From positions 3,832 to 67,831 of the forward strand of contig CAZKBB010000005.1 in NCBI GenBank assembly GCA_964550935.1: a DNA stretch of 64,000 bases. Direction: 5' to 3'. Of this stretch, positions 43,610 to 52,372 are shown one piece after another; position 1 is the stretch's first letter; each line of letters starts with the position of its first letter. Below the pieces are notes generated by a model. The model saw nothing but the letters and a program-made list of their open reading frames with translations, was not told the origin of the DNA and did not search any database. The translations under genes were made by a program, and so were the position numbers. This DNA comes from JBCBSP01 sp964550935 (GTDB lineage Bacteria > Pseudomonadota > Alphaproteobacteria > Caulobacterales > Maricaulaceae).

Positions 43610-44122
43610 GTGGCCAAGGATCTGATGCGCTATGACAAGCTCGCGCAGAGCGCGCTGCGCACGGTCGTGCGCCAGGCGATCGAGCGCGCGGCCGGCGCGC
43701 AGGGGCTTCCCGGCGCGCATCATTTCTACATCACGTTCAAGACCCGCGACCCCGGCTGCGACGTGGATGACGGGCTCGTGGCGGCCTATCCCGACGAGAT
43801 GACCATCGTCCTGGAGCATCAATTCTGGGACCTCGCCGCGGAGGCGGACTTCTTCGAGGTGACGCTGAAATTCGGCGGCGTCCCGAAGTATCTCAAGGTC
43901 CCCTACTCCGCCGTGACGCGCTTCCACGATCCGTCCGTCGGCTTTCATCTCCAATTCGACTACGAGACCCCGCCGGGCGGGCGCAAGCCTGCGCCCAAGC
44001 CCGCGCCCGACGCGCCCGTTGGCGAGAGCGCGGGCGATCCCGAAGCCGCCGGCGAGACCGGCGGCGAGGGCGAAGAAGGCACGGTGGTGAGCCTGGACGC
44101 CTTCCGCAAGAAGGACGGATGA
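43610..44122 (+). CDS. sspB: SspB, ClpXP adaptor for ssrA-tagged proteins
   Basis: The 170-residue alphaproteobacterial-type SspB has LMRYDKLAQSALRTVVRQA, GAHHFYITFKTRDPGCDV, YPDEMTIVLEHQFWDL and the KYLKVPYSAVTRFHDPSVGF groove. A disordered acidic linker and a short C-terminal tail (VSLDAFRKKDG) for docking on ClpX follow. The GTG at 43610 has GGGGAGG 9 bases upstream. It brings tmRNA-tagged proteins to ClpXP; ssrA lies only about 3 kb away. ATGA overlap with the thioesterase gene. Confidence 0.88.
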   Translation: MAKDLMRYDKLAQSALRTVVRQAIERAAGAQGLPGAHHFYITFKTRDPGCDVDDGLVAAYPDEMTIVLEHQFWDLAAEADFFEVTLKFGGVPKYLKVPYSAVTRFHDPSVGFHLQFDYETPPGGRKPAPKPAPDAPVGESAGDPEAAGETGGEGEEGTVVSLDAFRKKDG

Positions 44123-44562
44123 GCCAGGGCTTCAGCGACGCGGAGATCACGGCGCTTCTCACCGAGGACGCGCACATGCCCGCGTGCACGCGCCATCTGG
44201 GCTTTCAGATCGACGCGCTGGACTTCGAGGCGAACGCGCTGACCGCCCGCGCGAGCGTGCGGGAGGCCTTCCGCAACCCGAACGGTTCGGTCCAGGGCGG
44301 CATCGTCTCGGCCTTTCTGGACGAGGCGATGAGCGCGGCGCTGCTGCTGGCGGTGCGCTTCACAGCGGCGGTGCCCACGCTTGAGATGAAGACCAGCTTC
44401 CTGCGGCCGCTCATAAGCCAAGAGGTGCGTCTGGAGGCGAAGGTGGAGCGGATCGGGCGAACGTTCGGGTTTTCGGAGGGGCGCGCCTTCGACGCGGACG
44501 GGCGGCTGTGCGCCATCGCCACGGCCACCGCCGCGCTGAAGCACGGCGATCCGAACGCCTGA
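44119..44562 (+). CDS. PaaI-type hot-dog thioesterase
   Basis: The 147-residue hot-dog protein has the PaaI-family pattern GSVQGGIVSAFLDEAMSAAL, with catalytic-type Asp/Glu in the central helix, and VPTLEMKTSFLRP. It hydrolyses acyl- or aryl-CoA thioesters; the substrate is unknown. Translation is probably coupled to sspB through the overlapping ATGA at 44119. Confidence 0.82.
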   Translation: MSQGFSDAEITALLTEDAHMPACTRHLGFQIDALDFEANALTARASVREAFRNPNGSVQGGIVSAFLDEAMSAALLLAVRFTAAVPTLEMKTSFLRPLISQEVRLEAKVERIGRTFGFSEGRAFDADGRLCAIATATAALKHGDPNA

Positions 44563-44573
44563 GGCCGGCACGC

Positions 44574-44894
44574 TCAAGCCGCCTGAGCGAGCGGGCGCGC
44601 GCGCACCTTCACCCGGGCCCGGTCTCCGTCGACCTTTTCCACGAACAAACGCTCGACCTGGCTGTCATCGTGGAACACGATGCCGGTCAGCGCGTCGAGC
44701 ACGGCCTTGGCGACGTTGTCCACGTCGTGGCGCGGCGAGTCCGGCGTCTTCTCGATCGTGATCACGACCTCGAACGGGCCCCATTTGGGCCGCGTGCGCT
44801 TGAACTCGGTGCGGAAGAACTCCCCGATCAACCCCTTGAAGCGCCGGGTCTGGGAGGTCACCGCATCGACGCGGAGATGGAGCGAACCGTTCAT
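44574..44894 (-). CDS. RusA-family Holliday junction resolvase
   Basis: The 106-residue protein matches RusA: RHDVDNVAKAVLDALTG (Asp57, Asp59) and HDDSQVERLFVEK (Asp76/Asp77), the acidic residues that bind Mg2+. RusA dimers cut four-way junctions and are usually phage-derived. No other phage gene is nearby. The ATG at 44894 fits the family's N-terminus; an ATG at 44966 would add 24 unlike residues. Confidence 0.8.
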   Translation of the reverse strand: MNGSLHLRVDAVTSQTRRFKGLIGEFFRTEFKRTRPKWGPFEVVITIEKTPDSPRHDVDNVAKAVLDALTGIVFHDDSQVERLFVEKVDGDRARVKVRARPLAQAA

Positions 44895-45061
44895 CGTGGC
44901 GGCCTGCACGCGGCCTCTCCCTGTCCAAGCGCTTCGGGCGATCTCGTCGTCGGCTTGATCAACCATGGCCGAGTGATAAACACCCCGATTCGAACCCGTC
45001 CATCATCGAACCGCGCGCGCGAACCCGCAAGCGCGGCGCGCCCTTGCGTCAGGAGCCAGCC

Positions 45062-46453
45062 ATGTCCGCCATCCGCACCGAGACCGATTCCCTGGGCCCG
45101 ATGGAGGTCCCCGCCGACAAGCTGTGGGGCGCCCAGACCGCGCGGTCGCTGGAGAACTTCAAGATCGGCGGACAGACCCAGCCGAAGCCGCTGATCCGCG
45201 CGCTGGGCATCGTCAAGCACTGCGCGGCGAGGGCCAATCTCGCGCTGGACAATATCGAGCCGGAGCTCGGTGATGCGATCGCGGCGGCCGCGCTCGAGGT
45301 CGCCGAGGGCGCGCTCGACGATCACTTCCCTCTGGTGGTCTGGCAGACCGGGTCGGGCACTCAGTCGAACATGAACGCCAACGAGGTGATCGCGAACCGC
45401 GCGATCCAGATGCTCGGCGGGGAGGTCGGCTCGAAGGATCCGGTCCACCCCAACGACCACGTGAACCGGTCGCAATCCTCCAACGACACCTTCCCCACCG
45501 CGATGCACATCGCCGCGGCCGAGGAGGCGACCCATCGCCTCCTTCCGGCGCTGAAGAGGCTGCGCGACGCGCTGATGGAGAAGGTCGAGGCGTTCGACGG
45601 CGTCATCAAGATCGGGCGCACCCACATGATGGACGCCACCCCGCTCACCCTCGGTCAGGAGTTCTCCGCCTACGCGGCCATGGTCGACAACGCGATCCGG
45701 CGCGTGGAGACCGCCCTGCCCCAGCTTCTCGAGCTCGCCCAAGGCGGCACGGCCGTGGGCACCGGGCTCAACGCCAAGCCGGGCTTCGCTGAGGGCTTCG
45801 CCGAGGCCGTCGCCAAATTTACCGGGCTCGACTTCGTCACGGCGCCGAACAAGTTCGAGGCGCTCTCCACCAAGGACGCCATGGTGGAGATGCACGGCGC
45901 ACTGAACTCTGCGGCCGTCTCCCTGTTCAAGATCGCCAACGATATCCGCCTTCTGGGCTCGGGCCCGCGCTGCGGGATCGGCGAGCTCGCCCTGCCGGCC
46001 AACGAGCCCGGCTCCTCGATCATGCCGGGCAAGGTGAACCCGACCCAGGCCGAGGCCATGACCATGGTTTGCGCCCAGGTCATGGGCAATAACGCCGGGG
46101 TCAGCTTCGCGGGCAGCCAGGGCCACTTTCAGCTGAACGTGTTCAAGCCGATGATCGCCTGGAACGTGCTCACCTCCACGGGCCTGCTCGCCGACGCCTG
46201 CGTCAGCTTCACCGAGAAGTGCGTGGTCGGGATCGAGGCGAACGAGGCGCGCATTGCGGAGCTTCTTGAGAAGTCGCTGATGCTTGTGACCGCCCTGGCG
46301 CCGGAGATCGGTTACGACAACGCCGCAAAAGTCGCCAAGACCGCGCACGAGAACGGCACGACGCTGCGCGAGGAGGCGGTGCGGCTCGGCTTCGTGGATG
46401 AGGCGCGCTTCGACCAGGTGGTGCGGCCCGAGCAGATGATCGGTCCGCGCTGA
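45062..46453 (+). CDS. fumC: Class II fumarate hydratase
   Basis: The 463-residue enzyme interconverts fumarate and malate in the TCA cycle without an iron-sulphur cluster. It shows VWQTGSGTQSNMNANEVIAN, HPNDHVNRSQSSNDTFPTAM, KIGRTHMMDATPLTLGQE and the catalytic-loop signature GSSIMPGKVNPTQAEA. The ATG at 45062 has AGGAG 7 bases upstream. Confidence 0.97.
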   Translation: MSAIRTETDSLGPMEVPADKLWGAQTARSLENFKIGGQTQPKPLIRALGIVKHCAARANLALDNIEPELGDAIAAAALEVAEGALDDHFPLVVWQTGSGTQSNMNANEVIANRAIQMLGGEVGSKDPVHPNDHVNRSQSSNDTFPTAMHIAAAEEATHRLLPALKRLRDALMEKVEAFDGVIKIGRTHMMDATPLTLGQEFSAYAAMVDNAIRRVETALPQLLELAQGGTAVGTGLNAKPGFAEGFAEAVAKFTGLDFVTAPNKFEALSTKDAMVEMHGALNSAAVSLFKIANDIRLLGSGPRCGIGELALPANEPGSSIMPGKVNPTQAEAMTMVCAQVMGNNAGVSFAGSQGHFQLNVFKPMIAWNVLTSTGLLADACVSFTEKCVVGIEANEARIAELLEKSLMLVTALAPEIGYDNAAKVAKTAHENGTTLREEAVRLGFVDEARFDQVVRPEQMIGPR

Positions 46454-46561
46454 TCGGAACGCTGCAAAATTGTCGCAGTTCGCGCCTGCAGCACTTGAAG
46501 CGGGCCGCGCGCGATCCAGTTCAGGTCACCACGCACCACACGCAAGACCTGATGGATCGTC

Positions 46562-46798
46562 ATGCTTGAGAAACGCTCGGTCACGCTTTCCGGCCACCGC
46601 ACCAGCGTCGCGCTGGAGCCCGAGTTTTGGGCCGTCATCGAGATGTCGGCGCGCGACAAGGGCCAGTCCATCGCAGCCCTGATCAAGGAGATCGACGAGG
46701 GCCGCGCCGCATCGGGACTGGAGCGGCCGCTCGCCAGTTCGCTGCGCGTGTGGGCGCTGAAGCGCACCCAGAACGGGGCGAAAAACGGGGCCGGTTAG
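46562..46798 (+). CDS. Ribbon-helix-helix (RHH_4-type) protein
   Basis: This 78-residue protein has RSVTLSGHRTSVALEPEFW, IAALIKEIDEGR and LASSLRVWALKR, the order seen in alphaproteobacterial RHH_4 proteins. It is probably a small DNA-binding regulator whose targets are unknown. It lies 108 bases downstream of fumC and may have its own promoter. Confidence 0.8.
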   Translation: MLEKRSVTLSGHRTSVALEPEFWAVIEMSARDKGQSIAALIKEIDEGRAASGLERPLASSLRVWALKRTQNGAKNGAG

Positions 46799-46809
46799 GC
46801 TGAACGCGC

Positions 46810-47421
46810 TCAGCGGTAGGACGCCGCCTCCCGCGCGCCGATGCGCATGACCTCATCGTCACCGCAGGCGAACGATTTCGACTCCCGGTCGGCGACCGCG
46901 CGGGCGATCGCGTTGGCGTCCTCGACTTGCGTCACGTCGACATAGGCGGCGTGACACGCGCTGACCTCGCCGTCGGTCCGCAGCGCGGAGACGACCAGAA
47001 ACTCTTCGTCACGCACCCACTCGTCCTCGAAGCTTCCCACCGATCCGTCCGCGGCGCGCGGGGTCAGGCTGCGCCAGCGCAGGATCGTGGCGTAGGGCGC
47101 GAACCAGTTTCCGTCGCGCACGCCGCGCCACTCCACGGTGCGCTGAACGTTCGCCGCGAGGCCCTGAGTGAGCGGGCCTTCGGACAGCTGCGCCTCGATC
47201 CCGCGCGATCCGAACGCGGCGCGCGAGCTGTGGTCGCTCGCCCCGATCGTGACGGTCCATTCGCCCACCGCCTCGCAGCGCACCATGATGGGCGCCAGGC
47301 CCTGCGTTTCGATATCCGGACAGGCCTCGATCTGGGAATAGACGCTGTCGCGGCTCTGCGCGGCGGCGCCGGGTGTCAGGACGGTCCCGGCGACAAGAAT
47401 GGCGGCGACGGTGCGAAGCAT
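46810..47421 (-). CDS. Secreted hypothetical protein
   Basis: The 203-residue protein has a clear signal peptide (MLRTVAAILVAGTVLTPGAAAQ). The mature part has four cysteines (near EACPD, VRCEAVG, SACHAAY and FACGDDE) that could form two disulphides in the periplasm. I recognise no domain. It is convergent with the RHH gene and divergent from the ClC gene. Confidence 0.6.
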   Translation of the reverse strand: MLRTVAAILVAGTVLTPGAAAQSRDSVYSQIEACPDIETQGLAPIMVRCEAVGEWTVTIGASDHSSRAAFGSRGIEAQLSEGPLTQGLAANVQRTVEWRGVRDGNWFAPYATILRWRSLTPRAADGSVGSFEDEWVRDEEFLVVSALRTDGEVSACHAAYVDVTQVEDANAIARAVADRESKSFACGDDEVMRIGAREAASYR

Positions 47422-47534
47422 GGCGGATCCCCCTGTTGAACGCGCCTTGAACGCTACCCCGGCGGAGCGGGCCTGAACACTGCGAACGCGACGCCCGGCT
47501 TGACCCCGGGCGCGACAGGGGCTTTCAACCGCCC

Positions 47535-49187
47535 ATGCCCGACAGCGTCCCCAAGCCCCACCGCCTGTCCCCGATCGCGACGCTCCGCTGGACGCGCCGG
47601 GCCTTCACCGAAGGCCGCTCGCCGGCGCTGTGGCTGTTGGCGATCGTCGTCGGTGTGGCGGCCGGCTATGCCGCGGTCGGTCTGCGCCTGGCGATCCAGG
47701 GCGTGCAGTGGATCGCTTTCGGCGAGGCGAGCGAGCGCCTGGCGAGCGCGGCCGGGGCGCTCTCCCCGCTTCACGTGATCATGGCGCCGGTGCTGGGCGG
47801 CTGCGTGGTCGCCGCGCTGCTTTACGCCGGCCAGCGCTTCAAATGGCTGCCCGAGGCGCGCGCCCAGGGCATCTCCGACGTGATCGAGACCCGCGCGGTG
47901 CGCGCCGGGCGCATGGACGCCGCGCCGGGGCTGCTCTCCGCGGCGATCTCGGCGGTGTCGCTGGGCTCAGGCGGCTCGGCCGGGCGCGAAGGCCCGGCGG
48001 TGCATCTGGGCGCGACGCTCGCGGCGCTGTTCACCCGCGCGCTGGGCCTGCCGCCGAGGGCCGCGCGCATCATGCTCGCCTGCGGCGCGGCGGCGGCGGT
48101 CTCGGCGAGCTTCAACGCGCCGATCGCCGGGGCGCTGTTCGCATTCGAGGTGGTGCTCGGCCATTACGCGCTGCGCGCCGTCGCGCCGGTGGCCGCGGCG
48201 AGCGTGACCGGAGCGGTGATCGCAAGGCTGCACTTCGGCGCCACGCCCGCCTTCGCCCTGCCCGCGATTGAGCCGGCCTCGGTCGCCGACTTCGCGGCCA
48301 TGGCGCCGCTCGGCCTCGCCGCGGCGGCGGTTGCGATCGCCTTCATCTCCACCGCCTACGCCGCCCCGCGCGTCGTGGCGCGCGCGGCCGAGCGCGCGCA
48401 CTGGCCGCTCTGGGCGCTGCCGCCCGCCGGCGGGCTCGCGGTGGGCGTGATCGGGGCGATGTTCCCTGAGGTGCTCGGCGTCGGCTACGAGGCGACCGCC
48501 GAGGCGCTCGCGGGTGGGTATGCGCCGCTGCTTCTGGCCGGGCTGATCCTGGCCAAGCTCGCCGCGACCGTGATCACGCTCGGCTTTCGCTTCGGCGGCG
48601 GGGTGTTCTCGCCCTCGCTCTATCTCGGGGCCATGCTGGGCGCGCTGTTCGGCGCCGGCGCCACGGCGCTGTTCGGCGAGCAGAGCGCCGGCCTCGCCCT
48701 GTTCGCGGTGGTGGGCATGGGCGCGGTCTCAGGCGCGGTGCTCGGCGCGCCGCTCTCCACCACCCTCATCGTGTTCGAGCTGACACAGAGCTATCAGGCC
48801 TCGATCGCGCTTCTGGTCGCGGTCTCGCTCGCCACCGTGGTCACCAACGCGGTCACCAAGGGCTCCTACTTCCAGAAGCAGGTGGAGCGGCGCGGCTATG
48901 ACCTCACCGCCGGCAATGCGCGCGTCATCCTGCAGACGATCCGCGCGCGCGATCTGATGAGCGAGGTGGACAAGGCCGAGGCGCGCTTCGCCCGCGACGA
49001 GCCCCATGTGTACGAGGACGACTATCTCGGCCGCGTGCTCGGCTTCTTCTCGGCCGAACAGCTCGAAGGCGCGCCGGTGCGCGCGCGCGCCGGAGACCAG
49101 CCCGTGGTCGGCTATGTCTCGCGCGCCGACGCCCACGCCGCCTACGCCCGCGCCCTGCAAAGCGCGCATGAGGAGGAGCATCGCTAG
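47535..49187 (+). CDS. ClC-family chloride channel/transporter
   Basis: The 550-residue protein has the ClC core of many membrane helices. It carries the gating motif GREGPAVHLGA (Glu152 as the gate) and RFGGGVFSPSLYLGAM. The helix-D selectivity motif, usually GSGIP, reads AQGIS (110-114). The position of the internal proton glutamate of E. coli ClcA looks like Val (LFAFEVV). The C-terminal cytoplasmic part (about 470-550) starts RARDLMSEVD like a CBS domain but is short. Ion selectivity and coupling are therefore uncertain. Confidence 0.85.
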   Translation: MPDSVPKPHRLSPIATLRWTRRAFTEGRSPALWLLAIVVGVAAGYAAVGLRLAIQGVQWIAFGEASERLASAAGALSPLHVIMAPVLGGCVVAALLYAGQRFKWLPEARAQGISDVIETRAVRAGRMDAAPGLLSAAISAVSLGSGGSAGREGPAVHLGATLAALFTRALGLPPRAARIMLACGAAAAVSASFNAPIAGALFAFEVVLGHYALRAVAPVAAASVTGAVIARLHFGATPAFALPAIEPASVADFAAMAPLGLAAAAVAIAFISTAYAAPRVVARAAERAHWPLWALPPAGGLAVGVIGAMFPEVLGVGYEATAEALAGGYAPLLLAGLILAKLAATVITLGFRFGGGVFSPSLYLGAMLGALFGAGATALFGEQSAGLALFAVVGMGAVSGAVLGAPLSTTLIVFELTQSYQASIALLVAVSLATVVTNAVTKGSYFQKQVERRGYDLTAGNARVILQTIRARDLMSEVDKAEARFARDEPHVYEDDYLGRVLGFFSAEQLEGAPVRARAGDQPVVGYVSRADAHAAYARALQSAHEEEHR

Positions 49188-49531
49188 GGGCGGATGCGCA
49201 GCAGGGTCGAAAGCAGCACCGCGACCGCATCCAGCGTCTCTGGCGGCGCTGCGCCCAGCCGGCGCAAGCGACGTGACGCCGGATCGAGCGCGCGCACCTG
49301 ATCGACGAGAACGCCGCTGCTCACCGCCAGCCCGTCAGGCAGGATCACCTTGAACGCATACGCGGCGGTGTTGGAGGTGATGGGACATCCGATCACGGTG
49401 CTGGCGCGGGCGTTGTAGATCGCCGGGGTCAGGATGAGAAAGGGTCGCCGGCCCGCCTGCTCACGCCCGGCCTGCTCCTTCATGACGACCGAGACGAGAT
49501 CGCCGCGGTCCAGCTCGCCCGCTTCAGTCAC
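49184..49531 (-). CDS. MazF/PemK-type toxin
   Basis: The 115-residue protein has the MazF fold pattern: LDRGDLVSVVM, the RRPFLILTPAIYN loop, STVIGCPITSN and SGVLVDQVRALD. MazF toxins are sequence-specific ribonucleases that block translation. It overlaps the antitoxin gene by 8 bases, and its stop overlaps the ClC gene end by 4. Confidence 0.85.
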   Translation of the reverse strand: MTEAGELDRGDLVSVVMKEQAGREQAGRRPFLILTPAIYNARASTVIGCPITSNTAAYAFKVILPDGLAVSSGVLVDQVRALDPASRRLRRLGAAPPETLDAVAVLLSTLLRIRP

Positions 49532-49766
49532 GGATCACTTCCGCGCCCAGATCGGGACCGGCGTCGATGATGTCGGGGCGCTCCTGATCGTCCATCTGGG
49601 CGACAAGGTCTTCGAGCGTCGCCCGCTTGCTGGCGCCCATGACCAGCGTGCCGCGTTCGAGCGTCAGCTCCACCTCGTCGCCGGGCGAAAGGCCGAGGGC
49701 CTCCAGATAGGCGCGCGGCAGCCGAACCGCCGCCGAGCGTCCCCATTTTCCGATAAGCGCCTTCAT
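49524..49766 (-). CDS. MazE-type AbrB-fold antitoxin
   Basis: The 80-residue protein starts MKALIGKWGRSAAVRLPRAY, the swapped-hairpin AbrB DNA-binding domain of MazE. It has LSPGDEVELT and an acidic C-terminal tail (DDQERPDIIDAGPDLG) likely to bind the toxin. It precedes mazF in the usual order and probably represses the operon. Confidence 0.85.
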   Translation of the reverse strand: MKALIGKWGRSAAVRLPRAYLEALGLSPGDEVELTLERGTLVMGASKRATLEDLVAQMDDQERPDIIDAGPDLGAEVIRD

Positions 49767-49920
49767 GGCGGCCTTCGCCTGGATAGGCGTTGAAATATTA
49801 CACCCCGGCGCATCCGTCACTCAGTCGCCTCCTCCTGCTCCTGCCCCCGCCCCCTGCTACGGGCGCCTCGGCGTGCTAGCTTCGGTCTCACCGACGCTCG
49901 GAGCGAATCGCCGCTCGCCC

Positions 49921-49960
49921 TATCGCCGCCAGCCGTATCGCCGCCAGCCGTATCGCCGCT
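49921..49960. repeat. 15-base tandem repeat upstream of the helicase gene
   Basis: TATCGCCGCCAGCCG occurs twice in tandem (49921-49935, 49936-49950), followed by a partial third copy (TATCGCCGCT). It ends 16 bases before the helicase ATG, so it lies in the 5' leader. Confidence 0.8.
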
Positions 49961-49975
49961 TGAAGGGCTTCGCCC

Positions 49976-52309
49976 ATGACCGCCGACGCCAGCCCGTCCC
50001 AGACCGGCCGCTCCATATCCGACCTCGCCCGGCCCCGGCCGCCCGCGGGCGGCGACGCCGACTATCTAGACGGGCTGAACCCGGAGCAGCGCGCCGCGGT
50101 GGAGGCGGTTGAAGGCCCGGTTCTGGTGCTCGCCGGGGCGGGCACGGGCAAGACGCGGGTGCTGACGACGCGGCTGGCGCATATCCTGGCCACCGGCCGG
50201 GCGCGGCCCTGGGAGATTCTGGCGGTCACCTTCACCAACAAGGCCGCGCGCGAGATGAAGGCGCGCGTTGGCGCCATCATCGGCGAGGCGGTCGAGGGCG
50301 TGCCCTGGCTCGGCACCTTCCACTCCATCGCCGCGCAGATCCTGCGCCGCCACGCCGAGCTGGTCGATCTCAAGCCCAGCTTCACGATCCTGGACACCGA
50401 CGATCAGCTGCGCCTGATCAAGCAGATCCTTGAGGCTGAAGGCGTCGACGCCAAGCGCTGGACGCCGCGCTATTTCGCGAGCCTGCTCGACGGGTGGAAG
50501 AACCGCGGCTTCACCCCCGACCGCATCCCGGAGGAGGACAAGTGGGCCTTCGCCGAGGGCAAGGCGGGCGATCTCTACGCGCTCTATCAGGAGCGCCTTC
50601 GCGTTCTGAACGCGTGCGACTTCGGCGATCTGCTCCTGCACACGCTGGAGATCTTCAAGGCGAATGCGGACGTGCTCGCGGCCTATCACCGCAAGTTCCG
50701 CTACCTCCTGGTGGACGAGTATCAGGACACCAACACCGCCCAGTATCTCTGGCTGCGGCTATTGGCGCAGGGCTCGAACAATATCTGCTGCGTGGGCGAC
50801 GACGATCAGTCGATCTACGGCTGGCGCGGGGCCGAAGTGGACAACATCCTGCGCTTCGAGACCGATTTTCCCGGCGCCGCCGTGATCCGTCTGGAGCGCA
50901 ATTACCGCTCCACTGAGCACATCCTCGGCGCGGCCTCGGGCCTCATCGCGGCGAACAAGGCCCGGCTCGGCAAGACGCTGTGGACCGACGACGAGGGCGG
51001 GGAGAAGGTCCAGGTGCGCGGCCTGTGGGACGGCGACGCCGAGGCGCGCTTCGTCGCCGACGAGATCGAGGCCCATGTGCGCCGCGGCGGCGCGCACGCC
51101 AACATCGCGGTGCTGGTGCGCGCCTCCTGGCAGATGCGCGCCTTCGAGGACCGCTTCATCATGCTGGGCCTGCCCTACAAGGTGGTCGGCGGCCCGCGCT
51201 TTTTCGAGCGCGCCGAGGTGCGCGACGCCCACGCCTATATGCGCCTGGTGCGCAGCCCGGAGGACGATCTCGCCTTCGAGCGCGTGGTCAACACGCCCAA
51301 GCGCGGGATCGGCGACACCACCGTGCAGAAGATCGCCGGCGCGGCGCGCGCCGCGCGCACCTCCATGAGCGAGGCCGCGCGGCTGATGACCCAGACCGAC
51401 GAGATCAAGGGCAAGGCGCGCTCAGGGCTCCACGCCTTCCTTCGCGACATGGATCGTTGGCGCGACCAGGCGCGCGAGATGCGCCATGACGCGCTCGCCG
51501 AGATCATCCTCGATGAAAGCGGCTACACCGGCATGTGGCGCGAGGACAAAAGCCCCCAGGCCGCCGGCCGGTTGGACAACCTGAAAGAGCTCGTGCGCTC
51601 CATGGGCGAGTTCGACACGCTGGAGAGCTATCTCGAACACGTCTCCCTGGTGACCGATCTCGACCGCGCCGGGGACGGCGACGAGGTCTCTTTGATGACT
51701 CTGCATGCGGCGAAGGGGCTGGAGTTTCCGCTGGTCTTCCTGCCCGGCTGGGAGGAGACGGTGTTTCCCTCCCAGCGCTCGCTCGACGAGGGCGGGACCG
51801 CCTCGCTGGAGGAGGAGCGGCGCCTGGCCTATGTGGGCGTGACCCGGGCGCGCGAGCGCGCGGTCATCTCCTTCACCGCCAACCGGATGATCTTCGGGCG
51901 CTGGCAGAGCGTGATCCCGTCGCGCTTCGTCGACGAACTGCCCGAGCCCCATGTCGAGGCCAAAGCCGAGACCGGCTATTACGACGCCGGGCCGGGCTTC
52001 GAGGGCGTGTCAGAGCCCGCCGACGCCTTCCGCTCCAGTTATGAGAGCCCTGGCTGGAAGCGCTATCAGGCCGCGCAGGCCTCCGGCCGGCGGCGCGATC
52101 CCGGAGTCATCGAGGGCAAGGCGACCTTGATCGAAAGCGGCGCGTCCTCGGTGGGCGGGGAGGCGAAATGGCGCCCCGGCGACCGGGTGTTCCACCAGAA
52201 ATTCGGCTACGGCACGGTCAAGGCCGCCGACGGCGCGAAGCTCTCGGTCGCCTTCGACAAGGCGGGCCTGAAGAAGGTCGTCGACAGCTTCGTCTCGGAG
52301 GCGCCGTAA
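49976..52309 (+). CDS. UvrD/PcrA-type superfamily I DNA helicase
   Basis: The 777-residue 3'-5' helicase has Walker A AGTGKT, FTNKAAREMKARV, DEYQDTN, GDDDQSIYGWRGAE, LERNYRS, LMTLHAAKGLEFPLVFL and VGVTRARERA. A C-terminal RNA-polymerase-binding module (GDRVFHQKFGYGTVKAADG) follows. It acts in nucleotide-excision and mismatch repair and removes recombinase or stalled polymerase. The N-terminal 35 residues are low-complexity. Confidence 0.93.
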   Translation: MTADASPSQTGRSISDLARPRPPAGGDADYLDGLNPEQRAAVEAVEGPVLVLAGAGTGKTRVLTTRLAHILATGRARPWEILAVTFTNKAAREMKARVGAIIGEAVEGVPWLGTFHSIAAQILRRHAELVDLKPSFTILDTDDQLRLIKQILEAEGVDAKRWTPRYFASLLDGWKNRGFTPDRIPEEDKWAFAEGKAGDLYALYQERLRVLNACDFGDLLLHTLEIFKANADVLAAYHRKFRYLLVDEYQDTNTAQYLWLRLLAQGSNNICCVGDDDQSIYGWRGAEVDNILRFETDFPGAAVIRLERNYRSTEHILGAASGLIAANKARLGKTLWTDDEGGEKVQVRGLWDGDAEARFVADEIEAHVRRGGAHANIAVLVRASWQMRAFEDRFIMLGLPYKVVGGPRFFERAEVRDAHAYMRLVRSPEDDLAFERVVNTPKRGIGDTTVQKIAGAARAARTSMSEAARLMTQTDEIKGKARSGLHAFLRDMDRWRDQAREMRHDALAEIILDESGYTGMWREDKSPQAAGRLDNLKELVRSMGEFDTLESYLEHVSLVTDLDRAGDGDEVSLMTLHAAKGLEFPLVFLPGWEETVFPSQRSLDEGGTASLEEERRLAYVGVTRARERAVISFTANRMIFGRWQSVIPSRFVDELPEPHVEAKAETGYYDAGPGFEGVSEPADAFRSSYESPGWKRYQAAQASGRRRDPGVIEGKATLIESGASSVGGEAKWRPGDRVFHQKFGYGTVKAADGAKLSVAFDKAGLKKVVDSFVSEAP

Positions 52310-52372
52310 GGGCGCTTAACAAGCAGTCTCGACGAGCCTAAGGACCGTCGCGGCAGACGGAGCGAACCGCGC

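Noticed and set aside
44891..46348. 485-codon minus-strand frame
   Set aside because: Antisense to fumC, which has full family conservation.
49905..49960. CRISPR array
   Set aside because: The repeat is 15 bases, directly tandem and without spacers; no cas genes are present.
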